From: Nocardioidaceae bacterium
Lineage (GTDB): Bacteria > Actinomycetota > Actinomycetes > Propionibacteriales > Nocardioidaceae
Length of the DNA: 64,000 nt
Assembly: GCA_020636935.1 (NCBI GenBank)
Contig: JACJWW010000002.1
Coordinates: 101,071-165,070, forward strand
Direction: 5' to 3'
Below, piece after piece: positions 1 through 8,910 of the stretch (its first letter is position 1; each line of letters begins with the position of its first letter). Under the pieces are notes generated by a model. The model made no database searches, was not told the origin of the DNA, and saw only the letters and a program-made list of their open reading frames with translations. The translations under genes and the position numbers were made by a program.

Positions 1-44
1 TGAGTCTAGGAAGGCCGTTGCGATTGGCTTCACTGGGTTTGGGA

Positions 45-863
45 TCAGGGCACCAGGTCGAGGCCGAATCGCGCGTACAGGCAGACGGCGGCGGCCGTTG
101 CGAGGTTGAGGCTCTCAGCTTCACCGACGATCGGGATCGCCACCTGGTGGTCAGCCAACTCCCGGATCTCAATAGGGAGCCCCCACGCTTCGTTACCGAA
201 GACCCAGGCAACCGGCCCAGCCAACACAGCACGGGCCTGCTGGGAGTACAACCCTGTCTCACCACCACCATCAGCAGCGATCACCACTCTGCCTGACTCG
301 CGAGCTGTGGCAATCGCTGCCTCGACGTCACTCCCGTTGACAATCGGGAGGCTGAATACCGACCCTACGGTGGCCCGTAGGGTCTTGTCGTTGTACAGGT
401 CGACGCTCGTGCCGGCCAGGATCACCGCCGCGGCACCACTGGCATCAGCGACTCTGATGATCGTGCCTGCATTGCCGGGGTCTCGCACATTGGCACAGAT
501 CACCACGGGCCCAGGATTAGCGATGGCATCAGCCATTGGGACGTCGATCAGGCGACAGATACTGATGATCCCCTGTGGGGACTGTGCCCCAGACATGGCG
601 GCAATGGCTCCGTCATCGACCAGGTGGCAGTAGCCACCGGCTTGCTCCACCTCAACTGCCAAGCCCTGGTGTTGGGTGGCGAACTGCTCGGTCATGAAGA
701 CATCTTCCACACAACCGTTCAGGCGCAGGGCCTGCTCAAGAGGCTTTGCGCCCTCGATCAGAAAGCGCCCCTGCTCTTGCCTCGAATTGCGACTGGCGAG
801 CCCACGTGCCCGGCGGATGCGTCCGCTCTTCGCGGTCAGCACCGGATCCGGTGGGCTCGCCAT
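45..863 (-). CDS. TrmH/SpoU-family RNA 2'-O-methyltransferase
   Basis: 272 aa. A SPOUT (trefoil-knot) methyltransferase that uses SAM to methylate a ribose 2'-OH in rRNA or tRNA. The N-terminal third (about residues 10-110) looks like the SpoU substrate-binding domain. The catalytic domain carries the three family motifs: NVRDPGNAGTIIRVADA, VFGNEAWGL, and IPIVGEAESLNLATAAAV near the C-terminus. It starts with ATG at 863 and lies 21 bases downstream of rplT, the usual actinobacterial place for this gene between rplT and pheS (pheS would lie outside the window). The exact target (a 23S rRNA position or a tRNA) cannot be told from the sequence. The first 44 bases of the window hold no gene. Confidence 0.93.
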   Translation of the reverse strand: MASPPDPVLTAKSGRIRRARGLASRNSRQEQGRFLIEGAKPLEQALRLNGCVEDVFMTEQFATQHQGLAVEVEQAGGYCHLVDDGAIAAMSGAQSPQGIISICRLIDVPMADAIANPGPVVICANVRDPGNAGTIIRVADASGAAAVILAGTSVDLYNDKTLRATVGSVFSLPIVNGSDVEAAIATARESGRVVIAADGGGETGLYSQQARAVLAGPVAWVFGNEAWGLPIEIRELADHQVAIPIVGEAESLNLATAAAVCLYARFGLDLVP

Positions 864-884
864 GTCGACTCCCGAGGGACTGGC

Positions 885-1268
885 TCAGGCAGACACCGGA
901 GCGTTGACGTCCTCCGGCAGATTGGCCTTGGCGGTCTCAACGAGCGCGGCAAATGCCTTGGAGTCGTTGACGGCCAAGTCGGCCAAGATCTTGCGGTCAA
1001 CCTCCACCCCAGCGGCCTTGAGGCCCTGGATGAAACGGTTGTAGGTCATGCCTTCAGCACGAGCGGCCGCGTTGATCCGCTGGATCCACAACTTGCGGAA
1101 CTCGCCCTTCTTCTTGCGGCGGTCGTTGTAGCTGTAGACGAGCGAGTGAGTGACTTGCTCCTTGGCCTTGCGGTACAGGCGGGACCGCTGGCCACGATAA
1201 CCAGACGCCCGATCCAGGGTGGTACGACGCTTCTTCGCTGCGTTTACTGCGCGCTTCACGCGAGCCAT
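885..1268 (-). CDS. rplT: 50S ribosomal protein L20
   Basis: 127 aa, normal for bacterial L20. This 23S rRNA-binding protein acts early in assembly of the large subunit. The N-terminus [15 protein letters not shown] and the segment [17 protein letters not shown] are diagnostic of L20. I chose the ATG at 1268, because a longer reading frame upstream would only add non-conserved residues. It follows rpmI at a distance of 76 bases and belongs to the infC-rpmI-rplT operon. The C-terminus carries a short acidic tail beyond the globular core. Confidence 0.97.
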   Translation of the reverse strand: MARVKRAVNAAKKRRTTLDRASGYRGQRSRLYRKAKEQVTHSLVYSYNDRRKKKGEFRKLWIQRINAAARAEGMTYNRFIQGLKAAGVEVDRKILADLAVNDSKAFAALVETAKANLPEDVNAPVSA

Positions 1269-1344
1269 GATGATGCTCCTTTTGAGTCTTGGGTTTGATG
1301 CTGGGAGTTGTTTGCGGCCAAGCAGTGCTGCTGGCCAAGACAAC

Positions 1345-1539
1345 TCAGAGACCAAGCAGTTTCTTGGCTCGGGGTACGTCGTTCTTGGCGACCTCGGTGG
1401 TGCCAGACATCCGGCGGGTCATCTTCGAGGGCTTCTTCTCTAGGTTGTGGCGCAGGCCGGCCTTCTGGCGGCGGATCTTGCCGGATCCGGTCACCCGGAA
1501 GCGCTTGCTGGCACCGGAATGGGTTTTGTTCTTGGGCAT
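1345..1539 (-). CDS. rpmI: 50S ribosomal protein L35
   Basis: 64 aa, full length for L35, a small, very basic large-subunit protein. It begins [21 protein letters not shown], the family signature, and contains the conserved RR...AG.RHNLEKK region. It lies between infC and rplT on the same strand, the near-universal order for this operon. The gap to infC (1540-1600) contains a short direct repeat of a tattggctcag-type sequence near 1560 and 1575 but no gene. Confidence 0.97.
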   Translation of the reverse strand: MPKNKTHSGASKRFRVTGSGKIRRQKAGLRHNLEKKPSKMTRRMSGTTEVAKNDVPRAKKLLGL

Positions 1540-1600
1540 TTGGTTTCCTTCGTTCTCGTATTGGCTCAGTCTCGTATTGGCTCAGTGAGGCTGGTGAGCC

Positions 1601-2284
1601 TCAGAGGTCGATGTCGGGATCGAGGTTCTCGCTGCGACGACGCTCCTTCTTGGGCGCTGTCGCCTGCTTGGCATTGCGCTCGGCACGCTCATGCCGGTCT
1701 TCATCGCGCTCCGCACTGCGGGCGGCTGCCTTCTCTTCCTTGGCAGCCTTGACTTCGGCCTTGGCCTCGGACTTCTTCTTGTGCGGCCCGAGCACCATGG
1801 TCATGTTGCGGCCATCTTGCTTGGGCGAAGACTCGACGAACCCGAGCTCGGTGACATCTTCGGCGAGCTTCTGCAGCAACCGGAAGCCAAGCTCAGGGCG
1901 ATGCTGTTCGCGGCCTCGGAACATGATCGTGATCTTGACCTTGTCACCCGCCTTGAGGAATCGCACCACGTGACCCTTCTTGGTCTCGTAATCGTGCTGA
2001 TCGATCTTCGGGCGGAGCTTCATTTCCTTGATGATCACATTGGTCTGGTTGCGACGAGCTTCACGCGCCTTCTGGGCGTTTTCGTACTTGTACTTGCCGT
2101 AGTCCATGAGCTTGCAGACCGGCGGCTTGCCCATTGGGGCGATTTCCACCAGATCCAGATCTGCTTCCTGGGCCAGACGCAAGGCATCACCGGTAGGCAC
2201 GATGCCGACGGTCTCGCCGTTGGGTCCGACTAGCCGAACTTCGGGTACGCGAATCCGATCATTGATGCGCAACTCTGTGCTGAT
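1601..2284 (-). CDS. infC: Translation initiation factor IF-3, probable AUC start codon
   Basis: 227 aa if started at ATC (2284-2282), reading (M)[16 protein letters not shown]; the first ATG/GTG/TTG in frame is a TTG four codons later (2272). A perfect AGGAGGA (2294-2288) lies just upstream of the ATC and fits it, not the TTG. IF-3 binds the 30S subunit and discriminates against non-canonical start codons, so a rare start codon in its own gene is known as an autoregulatory device (E. coli uses AUU). The N-domain spans about residues 5-80 and the C-domain 90-175 (KGDKV-type core, [10 protein letters not shown]). The last 50 residues are a charged Lys/Glu/Arg tail typical of actinobacteria. 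First gene of infC-rpmI-rplT. Confidence 0.95.
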   Translation of the reverse strand: MSTELRINDRIRVPEVRLVGPNGETVGIVPTGDALRLAQEADLDLVEIAPMGKPPVCKLMDYGKYKYENAQKAREARRNQTNVIIKEMKLRPKIDQHDYETKKGHVVRFLKAGDKVKITIMFRGREQHRPELGFRLLQKLAEDVTELGFVESSPKQDGRNMTMVLGPHKKKSEAKAEVKAAKEEKAAARSAERDEDRHERAERNAKQATAPKKERRRSENLDPDIDL

Positions 2285-2339
2285 GGGTCCTCCTGGGTTA
2301 AGACTTATGAGCCGACCCGAGGAGTCCTTTCATCCAAAA

Positions 2340-2364
2340 GGCCTCCGCACAACATGCGGAGGCC
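2340..2364 (-). terminator. Stem-loop in the infC leader (attenuator or terminator)
   Basis: A perfect 10-bp inverted repeat, GGCCTCCGCA / TGCGGAGGCC, with a 5-base loop. On the minus strand it is followed by TTTTGG. It lies about 55 bases upstream of the infC start. It could end transcription from the SseB-like gene or act as an attenuator for infC. The remainder of the 284-base gap (2285-2568) holds no convincing gene; a 67-codon reading frame there has no recognisable protein character. Confidence 0.6.
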
Positions 2365-2568
2365 CAACGATCACTGAGGGTCGACAGTGCACGACTGCAC
2401 AACACTCAGACCGAACCCGACGACCTAGACGGTCGATGCGGGTGGGAGGAGCCTCCACTTGTCGGATGGATTCCCGTGTCAGGTATCCATCGGTCGCAGA
2501 CAAGGTTACAAGGAGATCGCCGAGATTGCACATCGGGAAACCTGCGGGCTGTTCAGAACCACAGGGGC

Positions 2569-3087
2569 CTATGAATCCTTATCAGAACCTTGGCTCACCA
2601 ACCAAGCCCATTCGTCACCGGCCTTGACCAATTGGTGGCCGACCGCGAGGTTCTTCAACAGATCACCGTCAATCGCGACCATTGCCGAAGAAATGTCCAC
2701 CAGCACGGCGTCGGCACCATCGTGAATCGCCGCTTGAGCCGCTTGTCTGAAGGTGACCGGAACCGGCCTTGCCTTTGGGTCCCAGTCAGCAAGTGAATCA
2801 GTACAAGTAAAGGCAAGCAGAGCACTGCGGCCATCCTGGCCGGTGATCGACACCGCAGCCATCTCACTGCTCTTGTCACGAGCCAAACCGTTCTCGTCGT
2901 ACTCGATCTCTCCCAAGATGGCCACCACCGGCACCAGCACGCGTGCATCCTGAAGAGCAGCCACCACCGGCAGGAATCCGATATCGGCCTCACGCTGAAA
3001 CTCCAGCAGCGCTGCGGTGAGCGAGTCTGAACGGCCGCCGTCATCACCGGCGAATGGTGCTTCCCTCAGGTTGGGCATGGGATTCAT
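2569..3087 (-). CDS. SseB-family protein
   Basis: 172 aa, soluble, no signal peptide. It resembles the SseB N-terminal domain family found beside infC in many actinobacteria: a domain with an early FLPVVAAL.. strand, a central VPVVA segment and the AAVSITGQDGR.ALLAFT core, ending in a DAVLVDISSAMVAIDG type motif. The molecular function of actinobacterial SseB-like proteins is not established (the name comes from a Salmonella secretion chaperone/enhancer family). ATG at 3087; a second ATG at 3078 is an equally plausible start. It is divergent from the PLP gene at 3134, with only 46 bases between them. Confidence 0.75.
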   Translation of the reverse strand: MNPMPNLREAPFAGDDGGRSDSLTAALLEFQREADIGFLPVVAALQDARVLVPVVAILGEIEYDENGLARDKSSEMAAVSITGQDGRSALLAFTCTDSLADWDPKARPVPVTFRQAAQAAIHDGADAVLVDISSAMVAIDGDLLKNLAVGHQLVKAGDEWAWLVSQGSDKDS

Positions 3088-3133
3088 CGTGCCACTAGCC
3101 AGCCGCTGGCAAGTGCCGGGTAGGTTTCAGCAC

Positions 3134-4357
3134 ATGAATGACTTCGTGAGCGAAGTGGCCAAATATCGACTCAAGAGGCGCCTGGACCAAGCCGTGGCGG
3201 CCATCCCCGATCCGGGTCCACCGCTGGTCGTCGTAGACCTGGATGCCTTCGACGCCAACGCTGGCTACTTGGCCAGACGGGCTGGAGGCAAACCGATCCG
3301 GCTGGCCAGCAAGTCAATCAGGGTCCCAGCCTTGATCAAACGCGCGTTGGCACACCCTGGCTTCAGTGGGATCTTGTCCTACAACCTGCGTGAGGCACTC
3401 TGGTTGGCCAGTCAAGGCATCAGCGATGACATCGTGGTGGGATATCCAAGTGTTGATCGTTTGGCGCTCACTCGACTCGCCAACGATGCTGTAGCTCGAC
3501 GGGTGATCACGCTCATGGTCGACGATCCAGCCCATCTGGACCTGATTGCCGAGGTCGATCGAGTCAGCGATGGCCAAGATCCGATCAGGGTCTGCCTCGA
3601 CATCGATGCCGGGCTGTGGTTGGGCAACAACCAGATCGGGCCCAAACGCTCCCCTTTGCGCGACAAACCCGACATCACTCGGCTAGCGCAATCTGCAACC
3701 CAACGCGGCCTCAAGGTTGCCGGAGTGATGACCTATGAAGGCCAAGTAGCGGGGGTCCCCGACCAACTGCCTAAGCAAGGGCCGAAGATGGCCGTGGTCA
3801 GACGCCTCAAGCAAGCCTCGGTGCAACAGCTCGCCCAGCGACGTCGAGAAGTGCTTGAAGCCCTTCGCGGGATTGTCGAATTGGAGTTTTTCAATGCCGG
3901 CGGCTCGGGCAGCATAGAGTCATCCGCCGCTGATCCCGCCGTCACCGAGGTGGCCGCTGGATCTGGCCTCTTGGTGCCTGCGCTCTTCGATCACTATGCC
4001 TCCTTCGAACCTCGACCTGCCTGCTTCTTCGGGGTGCCTGTCGTACGACGGCCCAGCCCCACGCTCGCGACAGTCGCTGGCGGCGGCTTCATCGCCAGCG
4101 GCCCGGCTGGCAAGGATCGGTGGCCACTCCCCTGGGCCCCGCCAGGTCTGCAGTTGACCGCTCTGGAAGGAGCTGGCGAAGTCCAGACTCCATTGAGTGG
4201 CCTGACCGCCGGCGGCTTGAAGATCGGCGAACTGGTCTGGTTCCGGCACGCGAAATCGGGGGAAATCGCCGAACACACCAACACCATTCATCTGCTTCAA
4301 GACACCCAGATCGTAGATAGCGTGCCCACCTATCGCGGTTGCGGCAACGCTTGGTGA
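3134..4357 (+). CDS. PLP-dependent alanine racemase-fold protein (amino acid deaminase/aldolase type)
   Basis: 407 aa. N-terminal alanine-racemase-type TIM barrel and C-terminal beta domain, as in fold-III PLP enzymes such as D-threonine aldolase and D-serine dehydratase. The start of the barrel reads LVVVDLDAFDAN, followed by RLASKSIRVPALIKRA, where the Lys of SKS is the expected PLP-binding lysine. Family members annotated as amino acid deaminase/aldolase have the same length and layout. The substrate is unknown. I chose the ATG at 3134; an upstream extension to 3017 would overlap the divergent SseB gene. Its stop overlaps the GTG of the next gene (GTGA at 4354-4357), so the two are probably translationally coupled. 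Confidence 0.8.
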   Translation: MNDFVSEVAKYRLKRRLDQAVAAIPDPGPPLVVVDLDAFDANAGYLARRAGGKPIRLASKSIRVPALIKRALAHPGFSGILSYNLREALWLASQGISDDIVVGYPSVDRLALTRLANDAVARRVITLMVDDPAHLDLIAEVDRVSDGQDPIRVCLDIDAGLWLGNNQIGPKRSPLRDKPDITRLAQSATQRGLKVAGVMTYEGQVAGVPDQLPKQGPKMAVVRRLKQASVQQLAQRRREVLEALRGIVELEFFNAGGSGSIESSAADPAVTEVAAGSGLLVPALFDHYASFEPRPACFFGVPVVRRPSPTLATVAGGGFIASGPAGKDRWPLPWAPPGLQLTALEGAGEVQTPLSGLTAGGLKIGELVWFRHAKSGEIAEHTNTIHLLQDTQIVDSVPTYRGCGNAW

Positions 4358-4923
4358 CCACAGGTAGCACTCCCGAGGAGATCCTGGCCACCACGCTGTC
4401 GAAACCGCCGACCTGTGGTCGACTTCGCGTGATCGCCATCGATGGTCCGGCAGGCTCTGGCAAGACCACCTTGGCCAATGACTTGGTCCGAGCGGCACCA
4501 GACACCGAAACCAGCCTCTTGCGGTTGGAAGACATCTATCCCGGATGGAATGGCCTCCCACTACTGCCGGAGTTGCTCGAACCTCTGCTGCGCGACCTCG
4601 AGGCGGGGCGCGGGACCCACTACCGACGTTTCGACTGGCATCGCCTGGCGCCCGCTGAGATCGTGCATCTAGAGCCAGCGTCGCTTCTGATCATCGAAGG
4701 AGTCGGGGCTGGTTGCCGGGCTTGGCATGACCTGATCACAACTCTTGTCTTCGTCGTACACGACCATGCTCTGGATCGCGCCGTCGACAGGGACGGGCCA
4801 GAAAATCGGGCTCTGCTGGAGGCTTGGCACCAGGATGAAGAGCGGTTGTTTGCAGAGGAACGCCCCCAGGATCACGCTGACTTCATGATCAGGGGAGGCG
4901 CAGGCACGGCCCGATGTCGATAG
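4354..4923 (+). CDS. P-loop NTPase resembling uridine kinase
   Basis: 189 aa from GTG at 4354. A Walker A motif GPAGSGKTTLA sits at about residues 31-41, followed by LLRLEDIYPGWNG (the position of the uridine/pantothenate-kinase Asp) and LLIIEGVGAG, a Walker B-like strand. It is a small nucleoside/nucleotide kinase-fold protein of the kind often annotated as uridine kinase in actinobacteria; the substrate is not shown by the sequence. The GTG overlaps the previous stop as GTGA. It converges with the PH-domain gene, 13 bases away, with no obvious terminator hairpin between them. Confidence 0.72.
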   Translation: MTTGSTPEEILATTLSKPPTCGRLRVIAIDGPAGSGKTTLANDLVRAAPDTETSLLRLEDIYPGWNGLPLLPELLEPLLRDLEAGRGTHYRRFDWHRLAPAEIVHLEPASLLIIEGVGAGCRAWHDLITTLVFVVHDHALDRAVDRDGPENRALLEAWHQDEERLFAEERPQDHADFMIRGGAGTARCR

Positions 4924-4936
4924 CGCCTCAAACTTG

Positions 4937-5386
4937 CTAACGGGACTTGATCAGGGCTCGCAACTCATTGGTCGCCCGGATTGCCCGGTTGCCATCGGAC
5001 CCCTGGATGCCGAGCACCATGTGCGCCTCGCCATCGGATAGATCAAGGTGAGCCCAGGGCGCACCGCGTCCCAGTGAGATCCCGACGATCTGGGCCCACT
5101 CATAGTGATGAGAGCGGAAGCCGTTGACCACGGTGACTCCCTGATCAGTGGCCACGATCTTGGAGCGGATCAGGCCCCAGTAGGCCGCAAAGAGAAGCAA
5201 GAACAAGAAGATCGTGGTCAGTCGCTGGAAGGTTGTGAAGTGACCTCTGATCTCTGGCCCGAGGGCAACCCACATTGCCGCGAAGACCACGATCAGGGCG
5301 CTTCCGAATGCATAGATCGCAATCCGAACACCGAATGGTCTCCAGGTGTGGGGCAGAGACACCAAGCTCTCAGAGTCGGCAGGCAT
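4937..5386 (-). CDS. PH-domain membrane protein (bacterial PH family)
   Basis: 149 aa from ATG at 5386. Begins with a short LPHTWRPFGVR stretch, then two hydrophobic segments at about residues 19-43 and 52-70, followed by a bacterial pleckstrin-homology-like domain (VATDQGVTVVNGF..HHYEWAQIVGISL). This layout is typical of the small PH proteins encoded next to hisG in actinobacteria; function unknown. An upstream ATG at 5425 would extend the overlap with hisG, but the shorter form matches the usual spacing to the LPHTWRP motif. It overlaps the 3' end of hisG by 17 bases, so it is in the rib-his transcription unit. Confidence 0.72.
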   Translation of the reverse strand: MPADSESLVSLPHTWRPFGVRIAIYAFGSALIVVFAAMWVALGPEIRGHFTTFQRLTTIFLFLLLFAAYWGLIRSKIVATDQGVTVVNGFRSHHYEWAQIVGISLGRGAPWAHLDLSDGEAHMVLGIQGSDGNRAIRATNELRALIKSR

Positions 5387-6224
5387 GGATGTCCGTAAGT
5401 AGGATTCCGCGAGCCCCGAGGTCATAGAGACTATCCATCAGTTTTTGGGCTCCTTCGCGCGGCACCATCGCTCGCACCGCGGTCCAACCTTCCTTGTGCA
5501 GGGGCAAGACAGTGGGACTCTCAATGCCTGGGGTCAAGGCGACGGCAGCTTCGACCCTGTCGTCTGGGATGTCGTAATCCATCATCACATAGCTGCGGGC
5601 CACCAAGACCCCGTCGAGACGTCTCTTGAAGATCTTGAAGTTGTCGCTGGTCTGGGCCCCTGCACGCTGGATCAAGACCGCCTCAGAGTCCATGATCGAC
5701 TCACCGACCACTTGCAGGCCCGCGGCCTTGAGAGTTGAGCCCGTCTCCACCACATCGGCGATCACGTCGGCCACGCCTAGTTGAATGCTCGTCTCGACTG
5801 CACCATCCAGTCGGATCACCTCAGCCGCGATTGACTGCTTGGTCAGATATTCCTCGACGACCCCGACGTACGACGTGGCAATCCGTTGCCCTGCCAGGTC
5901 ATCAAGTGATGCCAGGGTGCCAGGTCGAGCGGCAAAGCGAAACTTGGAGGCTCCAAACCCTAGCGGGCGGACTTCTTCGGCCTTGGCGCCAGAGTCGAGC
6001 AACAAGTCACGGCCGGTGATCCCGACGTCGAGGGTGCCTTCGCCGACATAGACGGCGATGTCTCGGGGGCGCAAGTAGAAGAACTCCACGCCATTGTCGG
6101 CGTCGAGCAGAGTCAACTCCTTCGTCGTGGAGCGTTGGCGATAGCCGGCTTCGGAGAGGATCTGTGATGCCGCCAGTGAGAGAGCCCCCTTGTTGGGGAT
6201 GGCGATCCGGAGTAGGTCAGACAT
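5370..6224 (-). CDS. hisG: ATP phosphoribosyltransferase, long form
   Basis: 284 aa. First committed step of histidine synthesis: ATP + PRPP to phosphoribosyl-ATP. The start LRIAIPNKGALS and the PRPP-binding segment around VADVIADVVETGSTLKAAGL are characteristic. The additional C-terminal domain (about 205-284, ending in ACRL) marks the long, hexameric, histidine-feedback-inhibited HisG, so no HisZ is needed. ATG at 6224. It follows hisE by 20 bases; the hisE-hisG pair downstream of ribH and apart from the main his operon is usual in actinobacteria. Confidence 0.95.
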   Translation of the reverse strand: MSDLLRIAIPNKGALSLAASQILSEAGYRQRSTTKELTLLDADNGVEFFYLRPRDIAVYVGEGTLDVGITGRDLLLDSGAKAEEVRPLGFGASKFRFAARPGTLASLDDLAGQRIATSYVGVVEEYLTKQSIAAEVIRLDGAVETSIQLGVADVIADVVETGSTLKAAGLQVVGESIMDSEAVLIQRAGAQTSDNFKIFKRRLDGVLVARSYVMMDYDIPDDRVEAAVALTPGIESPTVLPLHKEGWTAVRAMVPREGAQKLMDSLYDLGARGILLTDIHACRL

Positions 6225-6244
6225 TTGGGTCCTTGGGCGATGAC

Positions 6245-6508
6245 TCAGAGATGGGCGTAGACGTCGTCGAGGCTGATGCCGAGCGCGAGCATCATCACTT
6301 GTGCGTGGTACAGAAGTTGGCTGAGCTCTTCAGCGGCTCGCTCTTTGGTCTCATGCTCGGCCGCCATCCACGACTCGGCAGCCTCCTCGACGAGCTTCTT
6401 GCCGATCGCATGCACACCGCCATCGATGGCTGCGACCGTGCCTGAGCCAGTTGGGCGCAACTGAGACTTCTCGTAGAGCTCAGCCCACAAATCCTCGAAG
6501 GTCTTCAC
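6245..6508 (-). CDS. hisE: Phosphoribosyl-ATP pyrophosphatase
   Basis: 87 aa, all-alpha MazG-like fold. Hydrolyses phosphoribosyl-ATP to phosphoribosyl-AMP, the second step of histidine synthesis. The central [11 protein letters not shown] segment supplies the metal-binding acidic residues, and the C-terminal [17 protein letters not shown] helix is conserved. GTG start at 6508, 5 bases after ribH. It is a stand-alone HisE, not fused to HisI, as in most actinobacteria. It is probably transcribed with the riboflavin genes upstream. Confidence 0.94.
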   Translation of the reverse strand: MKTFEDLWAELYEKSQLRPTGSGTVAAIDGGVHAIGKKLVEEAAESWMAAEHETKERAAEELSQLLYHAQVMMLALGISLDDVYAHL

Positions 6509-6513
6509 AGCCT

Positions 6514-7005
6514 CTAGCCTAGGCGCTCTTGAGCACTGATACGACCGAGCGTCTGTGCGGTGAGAAGTGCTGCAGCAGTGGCTTCGTATCCCTTGTCCTC
6601 ACGACTGTGTGGCAAACCTGCCCGATCCAGTGCTTGGTCGTCGTTGTCACAGGTCAGCAGACCGAAACCAACAGGAGTCTGAGTGTCCAAGGCAACTCGG
6701 TTCAACCCATCGGTTGCCGCCTGACAAACATAGTCAAAATGCGGGGTCCCGCCCCTGATGATCACGCCGAGGGCCACGACTGCGTCAAAACTTGCATTCG
6801 TCAGAGCCTGCGCCACCACAGGGAGCTCAAACGAGCCAGGCACCCGCACCAACTCCCAGGAATCCACTTGGAAGTCACCAAGGGCACGCTTGGCGCCCTC
6901 AATGAGACCGTTCATCACCTCTTCATGCCAAAGCGCCGCCACGACTGCAACTCGCAGGTCATGACAATCGACAGCTTTCAGCTGTGGGATTCCCTCGCCG
7001 CTCAT
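6514..7005 (-). CDS. ribH: 6,7-dimethyl-8-ribityllumazine synthase
   Basis: 163 aa. Condenses 5-amino-6-ribitylamino-uracil with dihydroxybutanone phosphate to lumazine, the penultimate riboflavin step. Motifs: [31 protein letters not shown] (catalytic His) and [17 protein letters not shown] chose the ATG at 7005 ([13 protein letters not shown]), preceded by GGAAGGACC, over a longer frame that starts inside the upstream gap. It follows ribBA by 46 bases and is the fourth riboflavin gene of the FMN-riboswitch operon. Confidence 0.96.
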   Translation of the reverse strand: MSGEGIPQLKAVDCHDLRVAVVAALWHEEVMNGLIEGAKRALGDFQVDSWELVRVPGSFELPVVAQALTNASFDAVVALGVIIRGGTPHFDYVCQAATDGLNRVALDTQTPVGFGLLTCDNDDQALDRAGLPHSREDKGYEATAAALLTAQTLGRISAQERLG

Positions 7006-7051
7006 GCTGGTCCTTCCGAATTGTTGGCAGTCCGCTGACTGACAGATCAGG

Positions 7052-8323
7052 CTACTGGTGTGGGTTTGGTTGGCTGGATGATGAATCCATATCGGGCACG
7101 ACCAGCCCGGGCAATTCATGTCCCATCCGGTCGCGCTTGGCAGTCAGATAGGCGATGTTGTGGTGGTTGGGCCTTGGCGTCAACGCCACCCGCTCCGCCA
7201 CAGGGATCCCATAGGCCTCCAGGGAGGAGGTCTTGTCTGGATTGTTGGTCATCAAGCGCACCGACTGGACTCCCAGGTCCTTCAGGATCTGGGTGGCAGC
7301 TCCATAGTGTCGGGCGTCTGCCGGCAGGCCCAGGTCGAGATTGGCATCAACAGTGTCACGGCCTTGGTCTTGGAGCGAATAGGCCTGCAATTTGGCAAGC
7401 AGGCCGATGCCACGCCCTTCATGCCCGCGCAAGTACACGACAACGCCCCTACCTTCTTGAACAATCAGATCTAAGGCCTCATGGAGCTGAGGCCCACAGT
7501 CGCAACGTTGTGAACCAAAGACATCACCGGTCAGGCACTCGCTGTGCACGCGGGTCAGCACTGGCCCAGGGCCAGACACATCGCCGTACACAAGAGCAAT
7601 GTGCTGGCTGTCATCGACGGTGATCCGATAGCCCACCGCATCGAAGTCACCATGCTCAGTGGGCAGGATCGTCTCGGCGACTCGCTCGACATGGGTCTCG
7701 GTGCGCCTGCGGTAGTGCACCATCTGCTCGATTGAGATCAGCTTCAGGTCGTGTTCATCCGCGAAATCGCGGAGTTCTTGTCCACGCTTCATGGTGCCGT
7801 CGTCATTGACGACCTCAACCAACACGCCAGCTGGGGTCAGGCCTGCCATTCGGGCAAGATCCACGGCTGCCTCGGTGTGTCCCCGTCTGACCAGGACTCC
7901 CCCTTCGCGATAGCGCAGCGGGAAGACATGTCCGGGCCTGGTGACCTCCCAGGGCTCGGTGGCGGAGTCGGCCAGGACTCTTGCAGTATGGGCGCGATCT
8001 GCAGCCGAAATACCGGTTGTGACGCCGTCGCGTGCATCAACAGAGATGGTGTACGCCGTGCGAAGTCGATCCTTGTTGTGCGGAGTCATCAATGGGATCT
8101 CCAACCGATCCAACATCTCCGCTGGCATGGGCACGCAGATCACGCCAGAGGAATGACGGATCGTAAAGGCCATCAGCTCAGGTGTTGCCTTTGCCGCAGC
8201 GAAGATGATGTCGCCTTCGTTTTCGCGATCCTCATCGTCGACTACCACAATGGCCTTGCCAGCGGCAATGTCGGCGATGGCCTCCTCCACGGAGTCCAGG
8301 CGGATCTTGTCTTCCCAACTCAT
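7052..8323 (-). CDS. ribBA: Bifunctional DHBP synthase / GTP cyclohydrolase II
   Basis: 423 aa, two domains. The N-terminal 3,4-dihydroxy-2-butanone-4-phosphate synthase (about 1-205) has the acidic metal-binding motif [10 protein letters not shown] and the [11 protein letters not shown] segment. The C-terminal GTP cyclohydrolase II (about 210-400) has the zinc cysteines in [17 protein letters not shown] and GHEGRGIGL. Together they supply both riboflavin precursors from ribulose-5-phosphate and GTP. ATG at 8323 overlaps the ribE stop as ATGA. The C-terminal extension ([12 protein letters not shown]...) is variable in the family. Confidence 0.96.
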   Translation of the reverse strand: MSWEDKIRLDSVEEAIADIAAGKAIVVVDDEDRENEGDIIFAAAKATPELMAFTIRHSSGVICVPMPAEMLDRLEIPLMTPHNKDRLRTAYTISVDARDGVTTGISAADRAHTARVLADSATEPWEVTRPGHVFPLRYREGGVLVRRGHTEAAVDLARMAGLTPAGVLVEVVNDDGTMKRGQELRDFADEHDLKLISIEQMVHYRRRTETHVERVAETILPTEHGDFDAVGYRITVDDSQHIALVYGDVSGPGPVLTRVHSECLTGDVFGSQRCDCGPQLHEALDLIVQEGRGVVVYLRGHEGRGIGLLAKLQAYSLQDQGRDTVDANLDLGLPADARHYGAATQILKDLGVQSVRLMTNNPDKTSSLEAYGIPVAERVALTPRPNHHNIAYLTAKRDRMGHELPGLVVPDMDSSSSQPNPHQ

Positions 8324-8910
8324 CGCTGCACCAACTTCTCGACATATTTGGCGATCACATCAATCTCCAGGTTGACTACGTCACCGGGCTTCTTGAAGCC
8401 CAAGGTGGTCCGGGCCAGGGTTTCGGGGATCAGGCTGACCGTGAAGGCTTGGGTCTCGACCTCGACCACGGTCAAGGAGACGCCATCCACTGTGATCGAT
8501 CCCTTTGGCACCAAGTACCTCGAGATCGCCTCAGGGATGGAGATCTTCACTATCTCCCAATGTTGACTGGACTCGCGACTGACCAGCACCCCAGTGGCAT
8601 CGACATGGCCTTGCACGATGTGGCCGCCCAGCCTCGTTGCCGGGGTCACGGCCCTCTCGAGATTGACCTTGTCACCCACCTCAAGACTCCCCAGGCAGGT
8701 CTTGTCGAGGGTCTCCTGCATCACATCTGCGCTGAATACATCAGTGGCGTCGCCAACCACCGTGAGGCAGCATCCGTTGACCGCGATGGAATCACCGGGT
8801 CTTGCATCTGCACAGACGAGAGGCCCGTAGACCGTAAGTCGCTGCGCATCCGGGAGCACTTCAACCGCAGCCACGGTGCCCAACTCTTCGACGATACCGG
8901 TGAACATCAT
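8320..8910 (-). CDS. ribE: Riboflavin synthase, alpha subunit
   Basis: 196 aa. Dismutates two lumazine molecules to riboflavin. Two tandem lumazine-binding domains (about 1-98 and 99-190), each beginning with the family pattern: [12 protein letters not shown] and [12 protein letters not shown]. Two ATGs in tandem are possible starts (8910 or 8907); the first gives the ATGA overlap with ribD. The gene is called ribC in some nomenclatures. Trimeric, cytosolic. Confidence 0.94.
   Translation of the reverse strand: MMFTGIVEELGTVAAVEVLPDAQRLTVYGPLVCADARPGDSIAVNGCCLTVVGDATDVFSADVMQETLDKTCLGSLEVGDKVNLERAVTPATRLGGHIVQGHVDATGVLVSRESSQHWEIVKISIPEAISRYLVPKGSITVDGVSLTVVEVETQAFTVSLIPETLARTTLGFKKPGDVVNLEIDVIAKYVEKLVQR

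Noticed and set aside
2330..2533. 67-codon minus-strand frame in the infC leader, considered as a leader peptide
   Set aside because: It overlaps the strong hairpin, has no convincing ribosome site and no regulatory codon run.
7751..8566. 271-codon plus-strand frame
   Set aside because: Antisense to ribBA and ribE, whose active-site motifs are intact.
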